Shown here piece by piece: positions 8,734-18,650 of a stretch of DNA of 64,000 nucleotides. Source of the DNA: Hydrogenedens sp964549105 (GTDB taxonomy: Bacteria; Hydrogenedentota; Hydrogenedentia; Hydrogenedentales; Hydrogenedentaceae); NCBI GenBank assembly GCA_964549105.1, contig CAZJTZ010000002.1:135429-199428 (forward strand). Direction: 5' to 3'. The position numbers were made by a program, and so were the translations under genes. How positions within the stretch are numbered: position 1 is the stretch's first letter; each line of letters opens with the position of its first letter. Under the pieces are notes generated by a model that had not been told where the DNA came from, did not search any database, and worked only from the letters and a program-made list of their open reading frames with translations.

Positions 8734-11700
8734 ATGCCGTTAAATAAAGTAAAACGATATGTTTTGTTTTCTTTGGAAATTCTTTTTCCCCTTCTCCTTT
8801 TTGTAGGTTCTATTATAGTGGCACAATACTGTTTGAAAGAATGGCATGGACCCGGGGGGAGTATCTCAACCGATTTATATATCCCATCAGTTATGTTTGC
8901 CTGTGGGAAAGGGCTTGTAAATGTAAATCCTACAGAGGTTCCTCATCTACGGTCGTTTTTGGATTTTAATGAACAGGTTTTCCTTCCCGAATATATTCCC
9001 CATGACCTCAAAATTCAGGAGTTGGACCAATATGAGCAATATCATCGATATCTTGTGTTTACGGTTGGATTGATATGGCGATTGTTGGGTGTATCGTGGG
9101 AAGTGCTGAAATGGTTTTTGATAGTATTGTATGCAATCACAGTGCTAATTGTTTATGGTATGGCAAGGGTATTTATGCCCTCCTATTTTGCTTTTTTTGT
9201 TGGATATAGCTTTTTAGATGCACAAGCCCCGTTAATTATACTTCCTATCCTGCGTGATTTTGCTCGTGCACCTTTTATCTTTGCAATTCTGTTAATTCTG
9301 TTTCTACTCTCTTATAGAAGGCTTACCCAACGCAGGTATATTCTATATTGTTTATTACTGGGATTAGTTGCAGGGATAGGTATCGGTTTCCGTCGCGATT
9401 TGCTAATGTTTGTGCTCCTATCACTCATTGTTCTGGCGATTTTTCCATCGCAAAACCGTATTCCAAAAATATCTGTGCGATTAGTAGGCATTGCAATTGT
9501 GGTTATTGTATTTCTACTTTCTTCCTATCCCATTCTCCAATCATTTCAACGGTTTGGGACACTGGGCTGGCACGATATACTTATGGGCTGTGGAACAGAA
9601 CACGATGATATGGCAGGACTGGAACGCACTAACTATGAACGAGTCCCCAAATATAATGATTTACTCGTTTCTGCCAGCGCTGATGCCTATTGCTATTTTA
9701 ATAAGCCTTTAAAGGACTATGAATACTCAATCAAAAGGGACCCTGAATTAGAGAAACGAGAATTATTCTTTGCTTACCTTTACTGGTTCCCCGCAGATAT
9801 GTTGATACGCACTTATTCCGCCATTGCCCGTATTTTAGACCGTATTCTAACAAGTGCTTTACCAATAAATCCTTATCGCACAGGACTATCGCTTGGCATT
9901 ATGGCTCTATTTATGGCAATTGATTTTCGTAAGGGACTCTGCTTCAATATTATTCTCTTGTATTGTATGGCTATCCAAACTTTGCAGTTCAATTTTCGGC
10001 ATAACTTTTATCTTGCTTTTATTCCATGGTTGTTATATTCTTTGTTCTTTTACTGGCTGATAGCAGGAATCTACCATGTATGGCGAGAGGGGAGAAAGCA
10101 ATGGGAAGATAATTGGGATAGATTGAAAAAAATTATGAAACGATTTTGTATTATCTCATTTACAGGAATTTTTTTTGCTCTGGGGTTTTTGATAGTAATT
10201 CGGCAGGTTCAAAGTTATCAACTCAGTCGTTTGTTTCGGACATATCAGTCTGCTGAGTTAGTACCTGTTTCTTATAAGACATATTCGGATGAGGAAAAAA
10301 CTATTTATTCGCTTGAAAAACCATTATTCCTCAGGTTTGAAGAGCGTTTATCACCCGATTGTGGTTTCGCCTTAAACATGCTGGTTGTAGATTTTACTAT
10401 AAATACATTTTCTGGATGTTTTGAAGTATTATATGATGGAGGAAATGATTTTTCTCATGAATTAACCCTATTACACCACGGCAAATTGCAAGATAGCCCG
10501 ACTCATGTTCGATATTTTATACCTATTTATGAAAATTTTGTAGATTCAACTTTTGATTGGAATCGTTTCGTTGGACTACGGATAAAAGATTTTCAAAATA
10601 TAAAAGTGGAGGGAATGTATAAGATATGCAATATGGAACATATACCTCTGGCTATCAATGTATATTTTTCTAATAATGAATTGCCACAGTTATATCAAAA
10701 AATAGCACCTTATTCTAAAGAAAATATAAATCCATTATGGAGGCCCTATCAAGTTCCACCCCGACAGGCACTTATTAATGATACAAGGAGTGCCTTTTTT
10801 AGTGGCGAAACACAGAAAGCATATTCAATCCTTCAAGAAGCAATGGAACGAGAGTCATGCAATATGGAATATGGATTTGTTTTAGCAAATTTTTACGAGG
10901 AATCTGGACATATAGAGGAAGCAAAACAAACTTTAATTAAATTGCTTATAAATAGACCTCATGACCCATTAATTGGGATAAATTTGAATTCACTGATATT
11001 AAGAACTATACAATCACAACAAGAAAGACAAAATTTTTGGGAGCAGATAGCAAACCAACTTTCCGATTCTTCTATTGTATGGTATTATTATGCAAAAAAT
11101 TCCACAGACCCTGATGTAAGCAAAAAGGCTCTTTCAAAAGCAATTTCTTTGAACAATGAAATCACTATAGCAACTTCTATTACAAGTTCTTATTACAGTT
11201 TGAACGAAATCTTTTCAAAATCTATGAAAAAGGAACAGAACGGAGAAGAATCTCTTTGCTCCAGTATCCCCCTAAGAACTCAAATTTCTTATATGCTAAC
11301 TTCAGGAATGTATTTAAATAAAATTGATAACTATCAAAAAGCCCTTGAAATACTTCAACTACTTCAAAAAATTGTTCCTGACCTCTATCTCGTTTACCCA
11401 CCTATTATATATTCCATTATTCATTTGCCTGAACCAGATATCTATACCGTATTGTATTATGCTAAAACAATAGCTATATTAAACCCATACAAATTAGAAC
11501 CAATTACACAACTTGAAGATATTTACAATAACATTCCCCCAGATTTGGATGTAAAATGGGTAGAGATATGGCAAGAACTTGAAAAAAACTGTCCTGATTC
11601 ACCATGTATTCTATGTGGATTAGGTCGTGCGTATGAATTAGAGAAACAAAACCAGGAAGCAGAACAGGCATACAAAAAAGCAATCAAATATGCCCGAAAA

Positions 11701-11856
11701 TCGGAATCTTGTGCACCACTTGCATATTATCGTTTAGCATTACTTTACAATCAAATCAACCGCAAAGACGATGCAATATATATATTGAAAAAAGGAATAA
11801 AAAAATATCCCGATAATGGTGCATTAGTAAAATATTTAGAACAGTTACAACAATAA
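8734..11856 (+). CDS. Large polytopic membrane protein with C-terminal TPR repeats (possible GT-C glycosyltransferase)
   Basis: A 1040-residue protein. Residues 1 to about 470 contain roughly ten hydrophobic helices, with a loop after the first containing STDLYIPS, reminiscent of the acidic loop of GT-C glycosyltransferases. Residues about 500-650 look like a soluble beta-rich region, and about 690-1040 form tetratricopeptide repeats ('GRAYELEKQNQEAEQAYKKAIKYA'). It ends 26 bp before an SGNH hydrolase gene, so the two are probably co-transcribed and could build or modify a surface polysaccharide together. The start is uncertain: GGAGG is 20 nt upstream of the ATG, and CCAGG directly abuts it. 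The glycosyltransferase role is only a structural guess. Confidence 0.65.
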   Translation: MPLNKVKRYVLFSLEILFPLLLFVGSIIVAQYCLKEWHGPGGSISTDLYIPSVMFACGKGLVNVNPTEVPHLRSFLDFNEQVFLPEYIPHDLKIQELDQYEQYHRYLVFTVGLIWRLLGVSWEVLKWFLIVLYAITVLIVYGMARVFMPSYFAFFVGYSFLDAQAPLIILPILRDFARAPFIFAILLILFLLSYRRLTQRRYILYCLLLGLVAGIGIGFRRDLLMFVLLSLIVLAIFPSQNRIPKISVRLVGIAIVVIVFLLSSYPILQSFQRFGTLGWHDILMGCGTEHDDMAGLERTNYERVPKYNDLLVSASADAYCYFNKPLKDYEYSIKRDPELEKRELFFAYLYWFPADMLIRTYSAIARILDRILTSALPINPYRTGLSLGIMALFMAIDFRKGLCFNIILLYCMAIQTLQFNFRHNFYLAFIPWLLYSLFFYWLIAGIYHVWREGRKQWEDNWDRLKKIMKRFCIISFTGIFFALGFLIVIRQVQSYQLSRLFRTYQSAELVPVSYKTYSDEEKTIYSLEKPLFLRFEERLSPDCGFALNMLVVDFTINTFSGCFEVLYDGGNDFSHELTLLHHGKLQDSPTHVRYFIPIYENFVDSTFDWNRFVGLRIKDFQNIKVEGMYKICNMEHIPLAINVYFSNNELPQLYQKIAPYSKENINPLWRPYQVPPRQALINDTRSAFFSGETQKAYSILQEAMERESCNMEYGFVLANFYEESGHIEEAKQTLIKLLINRPHDPLIGINLNSLILRTIQSQQERQNFWEQIANQLSDSSIVWYYYAKNSTDPDVSKKALSKAISLNNEITIATSITSSYYSLNEIFSKSMKKEQNGEESLCSSIPLRTQISYMLTSGMYLNKIDNYQKALEILQLLQKIVPDLYLVYPPIIYSIIHLPEPDIYTVLYYAKTIAILNPYKLEPITQLEDIYNNIPPDLDVKWVEIWQELEKNCPDSPCILCGLGRAYELEKQNQEAEQAYKKAIKYARKSESCAPLAYYRLALLYNQINRKDDAIYILKKGIKKYPDNGALVKYLEQLQQ

Positions 11857-11882
11857 TTTATCTATAACATATAATTAAAAAC

Positions 11883-13424
11883 ATGAAAAAACTTCTACAT
11901 ATATTTTATCTATTTTTTGTTTTAGTAATATGGCTGTTCGTTGCATGTTTAGCATTAGAAGTAGGTGCAAGGGTATTCTTCTGGGGTGCAGGTTATCTTT
12001 ATAACTCCTATTTTGAGAAGCAAAATTCAAAAGTTTACCGTGTGGTAAAGATGAGTGAGGAATTGCAAAGAGTTGAAAATAAAAAAGAAACAAGTACCCC
12101 ATCCCAAGAAACAGTAGAAAACACTACCCCTCTTACCTCTGACCCGAGTGTGGTGGTTTATAACGATTATCCCTGCGGCAAGGATTATGAATTAACATTG
12201 GAAGGTGTTGTGGAAGCACATTTTGATAAACGAGGGAACTTGATTGAGTCTCACGGCGACCCTATATTTGAAAGGCATTTGCTAAACCGTTTACAAGGGA
12301 TTGAATATGGGTATTTTGACCTATCATGGAGCACATTATTAAAAGCCATTCAATCACCTCCTGCCGAACCTTTGTCTCTTCAACTAAAATATGATGACAT
12401 CTTTTCTCACCAGTATAATGTTCAAGTCTATACTAAGGGAGAACAAACAGTTGTCCTTGCTAAAGAGAATCGCAAAGATTACCCTCTTTCTCTAAAAACG
12501 ATAGGATTACCTGTTAAGGAAGATTCTCCATGGATAGTTTTTCAATTTATGTATAAACCCCATTATAAGGCACCTGGTCTAATTCCTAACACAAATAATT
12601 TTGGCTTTCGCGATGAGGATGTGATTGTACCTAAGCCTAAAGGATTATTGCGGATTGTCTGCGTTGGAGGTTCTACAACAGAAGAAGGGAATGATACACA
12701 ATCTACCTACCCGAATATTATGGAACGCAAGTTAAGGAACTATTTCAATACTGATAAGATTGATGTAGTGAACTGTGGTATATGTGGGGGTAGGTCGTTT
12801 AGTGAATGTCGCCGTATTAATGATTATCTGCAACTCGAGCCTGACTTGCTTGTATATTATAACGCTATAAACGATATTTGCTATCACTACATGCCTGTAT
12901 GGCTATCTCTTCCAAATCCTTATAAAAAAATCTTTTCCAAATCTACATTTTTGAACCATCTGTTTAATGAAAAACTTCTTCCGTCCGATGAATACATAGC
13001 CGAATATCTGCGAGGTACAATATTACGAAATTTAGGTGCTATGAACTGTGCCTGTAAGAAGCGAGGCGTTCAGATGGCAATTTGCAGTTTTGCCTATCCG
13101 AGGTTGAAGTGGTATCAAATTATGGGTAAACTCTATTGCGATTTTAATATCCGAAACCTTTGGCTTAGAGGTCAAGAGATTGATATTTCTTACAGCACAT
13201 ACAAGTATGTGATGAATATTTACAATCGTGAACTTAAAAAATTATGCGAAGAAGAAGGAATTCTTTATATACCTGTCGCAGAAGAATTTCAGGCAGGACT
13301 TGACCATTTCTCTGATGTTTGCCACATGACGCCTGTGGGTCTGGACACAAAAACAGATATTATCGGTTCTCATATTGCCCGCTGGATTGAATCACAAAAA
13401 AACCTATCACTATCTACACCGTAA
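11883..13424 (+). CDS. Membrane-anchored SGNH/GDSL-type hydrolase
   Basis: A 513-residue protein with an N-terminal signal-anchor (residues about 5-30), a linker rich in Ser/Thr/Glu, a beta-rich region and a C-terminal SGNH hydrolase domain from about residue 245. The blocks are visible: block I VGGSTT with the candidate nucleophile S264, block II NCGICGG, block III NAIND and block V D478-V-C-H481. Such enzymes deacetylate or esterify sugars at the cell surface (AlgJ/AlgX-like or DltD-like roles). It directly follows the membrane/TPR gene, suggesting a shared polysaccharide substrate. Actual substrate unknown. Confidence 0.75.
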   Translation: MKKLLHIFYLFFVLVIWLFVACLALEVGARVFFWGAGYLYNSYFEKQNSKVYRVVKMSEELQRVENKKETSTPSQETVENTTPLTSDPSVVVYNDYPCGKDYELTLEGVVEAHFDKRGNLIESHGDPIFERHLLNRLQGIEYGYFDLSWSTLLKAIQSPPAEPLSLQLKYDDIFSHQYNVQVYTKGEQTVVLAKENRKDYPLSLKTIGLPVKEDSPWIVFQFMYKPHYKAPGLIPNTNNFGFRDEDVIVPKPKGLLRIVCVGGSTTEEGNDTQSTYPNIMERKLRNYFNTDKIDVVNCGICGGRSFSECRRINDYLQLEPDLLVYYNAINDICYHYMPVWLSLPNPYKKIFSKSTFLNHLFNEKLLPSDEYIAEYLRGTILRNLGAMNCACKKRGVQMAICSFAYPRLKWYQIMGKLYCDFNIRNLWLRGQEIDISYSTYKYVMNIYNRELKKLCEEEGILYIPVAEEFQAGLDHFSDVCHMTPVGLDTKTDIIGSHIARWIESQKNLSLSTP

Positions 13425-13646
13425 GTAATCCAGAGTAAATTTATTCTAATTTTACTATTGCTATTCTTTTTTAACAGGGAACTGTTATTCTGAAAATCGC
13501 TATTTGGACGAGTTTTTTTGATAAAACCACACCCACCTGTATGGCACACCTTCTACTATCTGTTTAGCACAGCAAGGGTGTAATTAAAAAACAAACAACC
13601 TGCCTGTAAGAGAATTTATAATAAGTTCTAATATTTTGAATTTTGG

Positions 13647-15230
13647 TTATGCTTCAAGGGTACGGTCAAGGGTCAGGTTATACCAACCGATACCTAATTT
13701 GTTAAGGGCATAACCTACTTCTTTTAAGTAATCACCGTAACACATCATCCAGTGGAAACCGACCATATCTTGTGCCAGACGATTGGAATCCCCTTCAATC
13801 TCTACATCCGTTTGAGAACGACAAATATCAAGAAACGGATTTGCGTTAATCTTACCACGGAAACCAATCCATTTCTTGAATTCAAAATCGGGGTCAATTA
13901 CTGTAACGGGTTCGCCTAGCCGCATTTCCACCTTTGGTGCCGCACCATAGTCAGATTCGTAATGGGTCAATATGCGAGCAGGTTCAAGATTTTTGCCATC
14001 CACTCTTCGTGGGGCTGTGCAATGGGCAATGGTAACAACACCATGGTGAGGATAAGTTGGGTCTTGCAGGAAAACAGGCTTAGAACAAATATAATAAAGC
14101 AGTACACCCGACGGAATAACAGCAAAATCGGATTCGCAAAATGCCATAGCACCACGGTCGTTGATTAAACTTAGCGTCATACATGCAGTCGTTTTTGCTT
14201 TTGGAATGATGGTGCTCATACAGTTATTGACCGTAATGGCTGGGGCATCAAATTCGTTCATAATTTGCTCAAATATTTCAGTTAAGATAAACGCATTTTC
14301 AATAAAGGGAATGTCAGTTTCTGTCTTTGTATTCGGCAGATTTAAGTATTGGTTTGTCCATCCTTTTGCTTGTTCTCGTAGCTTACTATCGTTCAGAGCA
14401 GAAGTTATCCGTTTATCCAATTCGCTGTAGGGATAGTCAATGAGTTCCATCTTAAATTTTTCTTTTGTCAAATCAGGAGATTTTCTACCACCTTCACCCC
14501 AACCGGAAGGTCCACCGATGCAAACAATTTTGCTACCAACAGCATTTTTCAAGCCATAAAAGGCTCGTAAACGCCATAAAACATCACCATACTCATCTAC
14601 AACAACATCTTGCGGTGAAAGACGCGGTTCACCCAATGTATCCACTGCTTTCCTCAAAAAGCGGGGACTAACAATTTCATACCAGAGATAAGCGGGACCG
14701 CTACGATGTCGGACAAAAACAAGGTGATGTTTGTTCTCACTGAACACAGGGTCAATTTCGCCTACGGCTCCGTAGATGATAGCCACATCCGCTACGGCAT
14801 TGCGCGCTTGTTCAATTTCGGAAGGAGTATCTACTGCCATTAAAGGTAAAATTTCCAGAGGAAATTCTGCCTTCTGTTTCATCTCAGCCAATTCCTTCTC
14901 AATTTGCTGACATTCCTTTTGAACATCTTCCTTCGTATGAAAACCACCCCAGGGACGCCAACTGGTTTGTTCCTGGCGTTGATATAAGTGGTAAGTAAAT
15001 ATGGGCTGAACAACCAACGGTTTCTTTTTTGCAGAAGCAATCGGCTTGTTCAGATATTCCATAGTCGCATTGGTAGAGGATGTTTCTACGGCTGATAGAA
15101 TGGCACTTGCTCCAACAGCTGTTCCACCCACTGCTGCAAGGAATGTTCTCCGAGCCATGTTCATCTGTGTCAAGTCATGTAAGCAACCACAACAAAACTG
15201 TGGATGAGAATGTTTATTTTCCTGTGTCAT
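13647..15230 (-). CDS. Tat-exported L-fucose/arabinose isomerase-fold protein
   Basis: A 527-residue protein with a twin-arginine signal (MARRTFLAAVGGTAVGASAI) placed after about 25 leading residues that hold a CCGCLH cysteine cluster. The rest resembles the fucose/arabinose isomerase fold: an N-terminal Rossmann-like part ('VADVAIIYGAVGEIDPVF'), a C-terminal substrate domain ('TVNNCMSTIIPKAKTTACMTLSLIND') and a conserved acidic/His pattern. Export by Tat means it folds with a cofactor, probably a metal, before crossing. Whether it isomerises sugars outside the cytoplasm is not shown. It stands alone; GAAAGGAAAAG precedes the ATG. Confidence is good for export and moderate for the fold. Confidence 0.6.
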   Translation of the reverse strand: MTQENKHSHPQFCCGCLHDLTQMNMARRTFLAAVGGTAVGASAILSAVETSSTNATMEYLNKPIASAKKKPLVVQPIFTYHLYQRQEQTSWRPWGGFHTKEDVQKECQQIEKELAEMKQKAEFPLEILPLMAVDTPSEIEQARNAVADVAIIYGAVGEIDPVFSENKHHLVFVRHRSGPAYLWYEIVSPRFLRKAVDTLGEPRLSPQDVVVDEYGDVLWRLRAFYGLKNAVGSKIVCIGGPSGWGEGGRKSPDLTKEKFKMELIDYPYSELDKRITSALNDSKLREQAKGWTNQYLNLPNTKTETDIPFIENAFILTEIFEQIMNEFDAPAITVNNCMSTIIPKAKTTACMTLSLINDRGAMAFCESDFAVIPSGVLLYYICSKPVFLQDPTYPHHGVVTIAHCTAPRRVDGKNLEPARILTHYESDYGAAPKVEMRLGEPVTVIDPDFEFKKWIGFRGKINANPFLDICRSQTDVEIEGDSNRLAQDMVGFHWMMCYGDYLKEVGYALNKLGIGWYNLTLDRTLEA

Positions 15231-15589
15231 AATGCTTTTCCTTTCTATAAAAATTTGGAAATGATACTGCTATTAATTTTATGGTTTTATTCTATTGAAT
15301 AAATAGGACAAAAACCAAATTTAAACAAAATATTTATTTACTCCTGGTGTTACTGAAAAAAAGTTTTACCCTTTGTACAATAACACCCAGAGTGTTTTAA
15401 CTAAAGACGAAACCTTAAATAAATCAATTATAAAAGTTCTATATTAAATTTGAAGAACGAAAGTGCAATAAATGAGGTAAAATAAATTAAAGTTTCTTTA
15501 TACTTTTTATTTAAACTTCAAGTAGCGGTTTCATTTTCTATTGTTGATATAAAGACTATTATCACAAGGATTGAGGAGAAAATTACAAA
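15231..15589. other. 359-bp intergenic region with an interrupted inverted repeat
   Basis: No gene is seen between the divergent isomerase-like and phospholipase-like genes. CTGGTGTTA (15344-15352) pairs with TAACACCCAG (15381-15390), one base bulged, across a 28-nt spacer. The rest is AT-rich and probably holds both promoters. GAGGAGAAAA near 15573 is the ribosome site for the downstream gene. Confidence 0.45.
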
Positions 15590-16699
15590 ATGAAGCGAAG
15601 TGTAAAAGCCGTTGTTCTACTTGTAGGGTTGCTTGCTGTAATTGCTTTTAGTCTTGTGGCACACAGGAACTGCATAGGGAACGATTTAGTTACCACAAGC
15701 GAAAAGATTACAGGTAGTGTAGAAAAAAATATATTATCGTCAGAAAAGACTCTGGGTTCTATTGCATTTTATTTTACGACCCCTGATGCAGAGACAGGAG
15801 AACCTGAGATTGTGAAAGCCTTACTTCAATTTTTAAATCAAGCAGAACGAAGTATTTATGGAGCAATCTATGATTTGGATTATGAACCTGTTTCGGAATT
15901 ATTGATAAGTAAATTTCAAAGGGGTGTAGATGTAAAGTTGGTTATTGAACGAGATAACGATAAGAGGCTGTCTGTTTTAAGGTGCAGAAATATGGGTATC
16001 CCTATTGTAGAAGATGATAACGCTGCTCTTATGCACGATAAATTTTTTGTAGTAGATGGACACTATGTGTGGACAGGTTCGACAAATATTACCTATAATT
16101 GCCTTTTCCTGAATAACAACAATAGTGTGCTGGTTCAATCTTCTCAATTTGCAGAAAATTACCTCTACGAATTTCAAGAAATGTTCACAAACCATTATTT
16201 TGGTATGAAATCACCGCGTAATACAAAATACCCTGAAATAAGAATAGATAACAATCTGATTCTAATAAACATGTTTGCACCTGAAGATGGTGTAGAACAA
16301 AAAATATTGACAGAAATAGATAATACCCAGAAGACGATCAAATTTATGGCGTTTTCATTCACTTCCAAACAAATTGCTCAACGGTTGTTAGACGCAAAAT
16401 CCAGAGGAATCCTTGTTCAAGGTATATTTGAAAAAAGGAATGCGGGAAATGCAGCGTCCAAAGATAAATTATTGAAACATGCGGGTATAGATGTGCGCTG
16501 GGATTCAAATCCTAAAACCATGCACAACAAGGTAATTATCTTTGATGAACGGGCTGTGTTGACTGGAAGTTATAATTTTACTGAAAGTGCAGAAAAACGG
16601 AATGACGAAAATGCTCTCTTCATCTACAATCCAGAAATAGCCCACTTGTATTCTGCGGAATTTTATTGTATATTTGAAAAAGGTACCCCTGTGCGATAG
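15590..16699 (+). CDS. Exported phospholipase D-like protein with two HKD motifs
   Basis: A 369-residue protein with an N-terminal signal peptide or anchor and two phospholipase D repeats. Motif 1 has H149, K151 and D156 (MHDKFFVVDG, then TGSTN). Motif 2 has H312, K314 and D319 (MHNKVIIFDE, then TGSYN). Both active-site halves are intact, so it should be catalytic. Members of this PLDc_2 group include phosphodiesterases acting on phospholipids or DNA, such as Nuc-type endonucleases; the two-repeat form within one chain does not settle which. Localisation is likely periplasmic. It lies 41 bp upstream of lpxA, but a lipid A role is only suggested by position. Confidence 0.8.
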   Translation: MKRSVKAVVLLVGLLAVIAFSLVAHRNCIGNDLVTTSEKITGSVEKNILSSEKTLGSIAFYFTTPDAETGEPEIVKALLQFLNQAERSIYGAIYDLDYEPVSELLISKFQRGVDVKLVIERDNDKRLSVLRCRNMGIPIVEDDNAALMHDKFFVVDGHYVWTGSTNITYNCLFLNNNNSVLVQSSQFAENYLYEFQEMFTNHYFGMKSPRNTKYPEIRIDNNLILINMFAPEDGVEQKILTEIDNTQKTIKFMAFSFTSKQIAQRLLDAKSRGILVQGIFEKRNAGNAASKDKLLKHAGIDVRWDSNPKTMHNKVIIFDERAVLTGSYNFTESAEKRNDENALFIYNPEIAHLYSAEFYCIFEKGTPVR

Positions 16700-16740
16700 A
16701 TAATATGGAGATTTATTACTAAAAAAGAAAGGAAAAATCT

Positions 16741-17586
16741 GTGAAAATACATCCAACGGCAATTGTTCACCCTTCTGTGGAATTGGGTCAAGGGGTTCAG
16801 GTCCAGCCGTATGTAATCATTGAGGCGAATGTAGTAATTGGAGATAATTCAACCATTGGACCCTATTGTGTAATTGGCTCGGGCACGATGATGGGCAAGG
16901 AGAATCATTGCTTTGCCGGGGCTCAAATTGGAGTGGTTCCACAGGATTTGAAACATATTAAAAATCGGTTTGGAAAAACGATAATAGGTAATAACAATAC
17001 TTTTCGCGAGTATGTTACAATTAGTTCCAGCACGGTGTATGCAGATGATATAGATGAAAAGAAAGCGACCGTTATAGGCGATGATTGTCTATTTATGGCT
17101 TGTACGCATGTTGCCCATGATTGTTTGATAGGCAATCGTGTGATTATGGCTAACAATTCGGCTCTTGCGGGTCATGTAAAGGTAGAGGATTATGCGTCTA
17201 TTGGGGGTTTAAGTGGAGTACACCAGTTTTGCACAGTAGGGCAATATTCCTTTGTGGGTGCTATGTCACGAGTCAGTAAGGATGTGCTCCCCTATATGAT
17301 TACAGAGGGTTACCCTGCGCAGTGTTTCGGACCCAATGTGATAGGTTTACAACGGCAAGGGTTCAGTTCCGAAGCCATTAGCCGGATACGACAGATGTAT
17401 CGTCTGCTTTATCGTTCTAACTTAAATACACAACAGGCGGTAGAAGCCATTATAGAGCAAATCGCCGATAGCCCCGAACGACAGATTATTCTCGACTTTA
17501 TTAGAAATTCAAAACGCGGACTATCCAAGGGACCTTTATCACCTCAGGAAGCACAAATCAATCCCATTAGCGATGAATTGGTTTGA
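16741..17586 (+). CDS. lpxA: UDP-N-acetylglucosamine (or GlcN3N) acyltransferase, first step of lipid A
   Basis: A 281-residue left-handed beta-helix hexapeptide protein starting at GTG 16741, with AAAGGAAA at good spacing. THVAHDC carries the catalytic His (H126, aligned to E. coli H125), and the C-terminal helices 'FSSEAISRIRQMYRLLYRS' are typical of LpxA. It transfers an R-3-hydroxyacyl chain from ACP to the sugar nucleotide. At the E. coli Gly173 acyl-ruler position this protein has Ala (VGAMSRV), so chain length may differ. The E. coli 'TIHRGT' strand reads 'TISSST' here, another change near the active cleft. It is followed by a GnnA-like gene and lpxB, an order known from bacteria whose LpxA uses the 3-amino sugar. 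It is slightly longer than the usual ~260 residues. Confidence 0.93.
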   Translation: MKIHPTAIVHPSVELGQGVQVQPYVIIEANVVIGDNSTIGPYCVIGSGTMMGKENHCFAGAQIGVVPQDLKHIKNRFGKTIIGNNNTFREYVTISSSTVYADDIDEKKATVIGDDCLFMACTHVAHDCLIGNRVIMANNSALAGHVKVEDYASIGGLSGVHQFCTVGQYSFVGAMSRVSKDVLPYMITEGYPAQCFGPNVIGLQRQGFSSEAISRIRQMYRLLYRSNLNTQQAVEAIIEQIADSPERQIILDFIRNSKRGLSKGPLSPQEAQINPISDELV

Positions 17587-17684
17587 GATTAAAATGTGCG
17601 ATTACATAAAAAGTTTTATTATGGTAAGATAAAGTGGGGATAAAATCTAATTTTATAAAGTAGTTTCAGAGTGGAAGTAAGACA

Positions 17685-18650
17685 ATGAATGAAAAGAACG
17701 GCAAGTTACGCACCGGAGTTGTCGGTTTGGGTTATCTTGGTTATCACCATGCCCGTATTTATTCAGGTCTAGAGAATGTGGAATTGGTTGGGATTGTTGA
17801 TATTTCTGAAGAACGGAGAAAAAAAGCACAAGATGATTTTCAAGTGCCCGCCTTTTCTTCTGTGGAAGAACTTCTGGATATAGGAATAGATGTAGCCTCA
17901 GTAGCGACTCCGACTTCGGCACATGCCTGTATGGCGATACCTCTTTTAGAAGCAGGTGTTCATGTCTTAGTAGAGAAGCCTATTTCCGTAAAGGTATCCG
18001 AAGCGAGAGAGATGATAGAAAAGGCAAAGAATAAAGGTTGCATTTTACAGGTGGGACATGTGGAACGATTTAATGGCGCGGTACGTGCCCTGTTCAACTT
18101 AATAGAGTATCCACGGTTTATTGAGTGCCATCGGCTCAGTCCCTTTCCCGGCAGAGGTACCGATGTTAGTGTCGTGCACGATTTAATGATACATGATATA
18201 GATATTGTTCTTGCACTAACCCGAAGTCCCATTGTATCTATGGATGCGGTGGGTGTGCCTGTTTTCTCGTCATCAGAAGATATCGCTAATGCTCGACTCC
18301 ATTTTCAGTCAGGTTGTGTTGCAAACCTGACAGCCAGCCGTGTGTCTATGGACCGACTTCGGAAAATCCGTATTTTTTCGGAGAGGGAATATGTATCCAC
18401 AGATTATAGTTCACAGAGTTTGCTCATATATCGGAAAAAGCCAGGAGAGATACCCCCAGATAGCAATCCGATGGAGTTTATAGAAATTACACCCATTCAA
18501 GTTTCTAATGAGGAGCCATTAAAGACAGAATTAAAGGCATTTGTGGCATCGGTGCAAAATGGCACTCCCCCCGAAGTAACGGGAGAAGACGGATTAAGGG
18601 CATTGGAATTATCTACACAAATTGTGGAACAAATACGGAGTGGAAAGTGA
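17685..18650 (+). CDS. gnnA: Gfo/Idh/MocA oxidoreductase, GnnA-like (UDP-GlcNAc 3-dehydrogenase candidate)
   Basis: A 321-residue NAD-dependent oxidoreductase. The N-terminal Rossmann domain has GVVGLGYLGYHHARIY, and the conserved EKP motif (VLVEKPIS) follows. 'VGHVERFNGAVRA' is typical of Gfo/Idh genes lodged beside lpxA. In Acidithiobacillus, gnnA and gnnB lie between lpxA and lpxB and convert UDP-GlcNAc to UDP-GlcNAc3N. Here gnnA-like alone sits between lpxA and lpxB, its stop overlapping the lpxB GTG by 4 bp, so they are co-translated. The partner transaminase could be the DegT protein at 24212. The symbol is by context and not proven. Confidence 0.72.
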   Translation: MNEKNGKLRTGVVGLGYLGYHHARIYSGLENVELVGIVDISEERRKKAQDDFQVPAFSSVEELLDIGIDVASVATPTSAHACMAIPLLEAGVHVLVEKPISVKVSEAREMIEKAKNKGCILQVGHVERFNGAVRALFNLIEYPRFIECHRLSPFPGRGTDVSVVHDLMIHDIDIVLALTRSPIVSMDAVGVPVFSSSEDIANARLHFQSGCVANLTASRVSMDRLRKIRIFSEREYVSTDYSSQSLLIYRKKPGEIPPDSNPMEFIEITPIQVSNEEPLKTELKAFVASVQNGTPPEVTGEDGLRALELSTQIVEQIRSGK

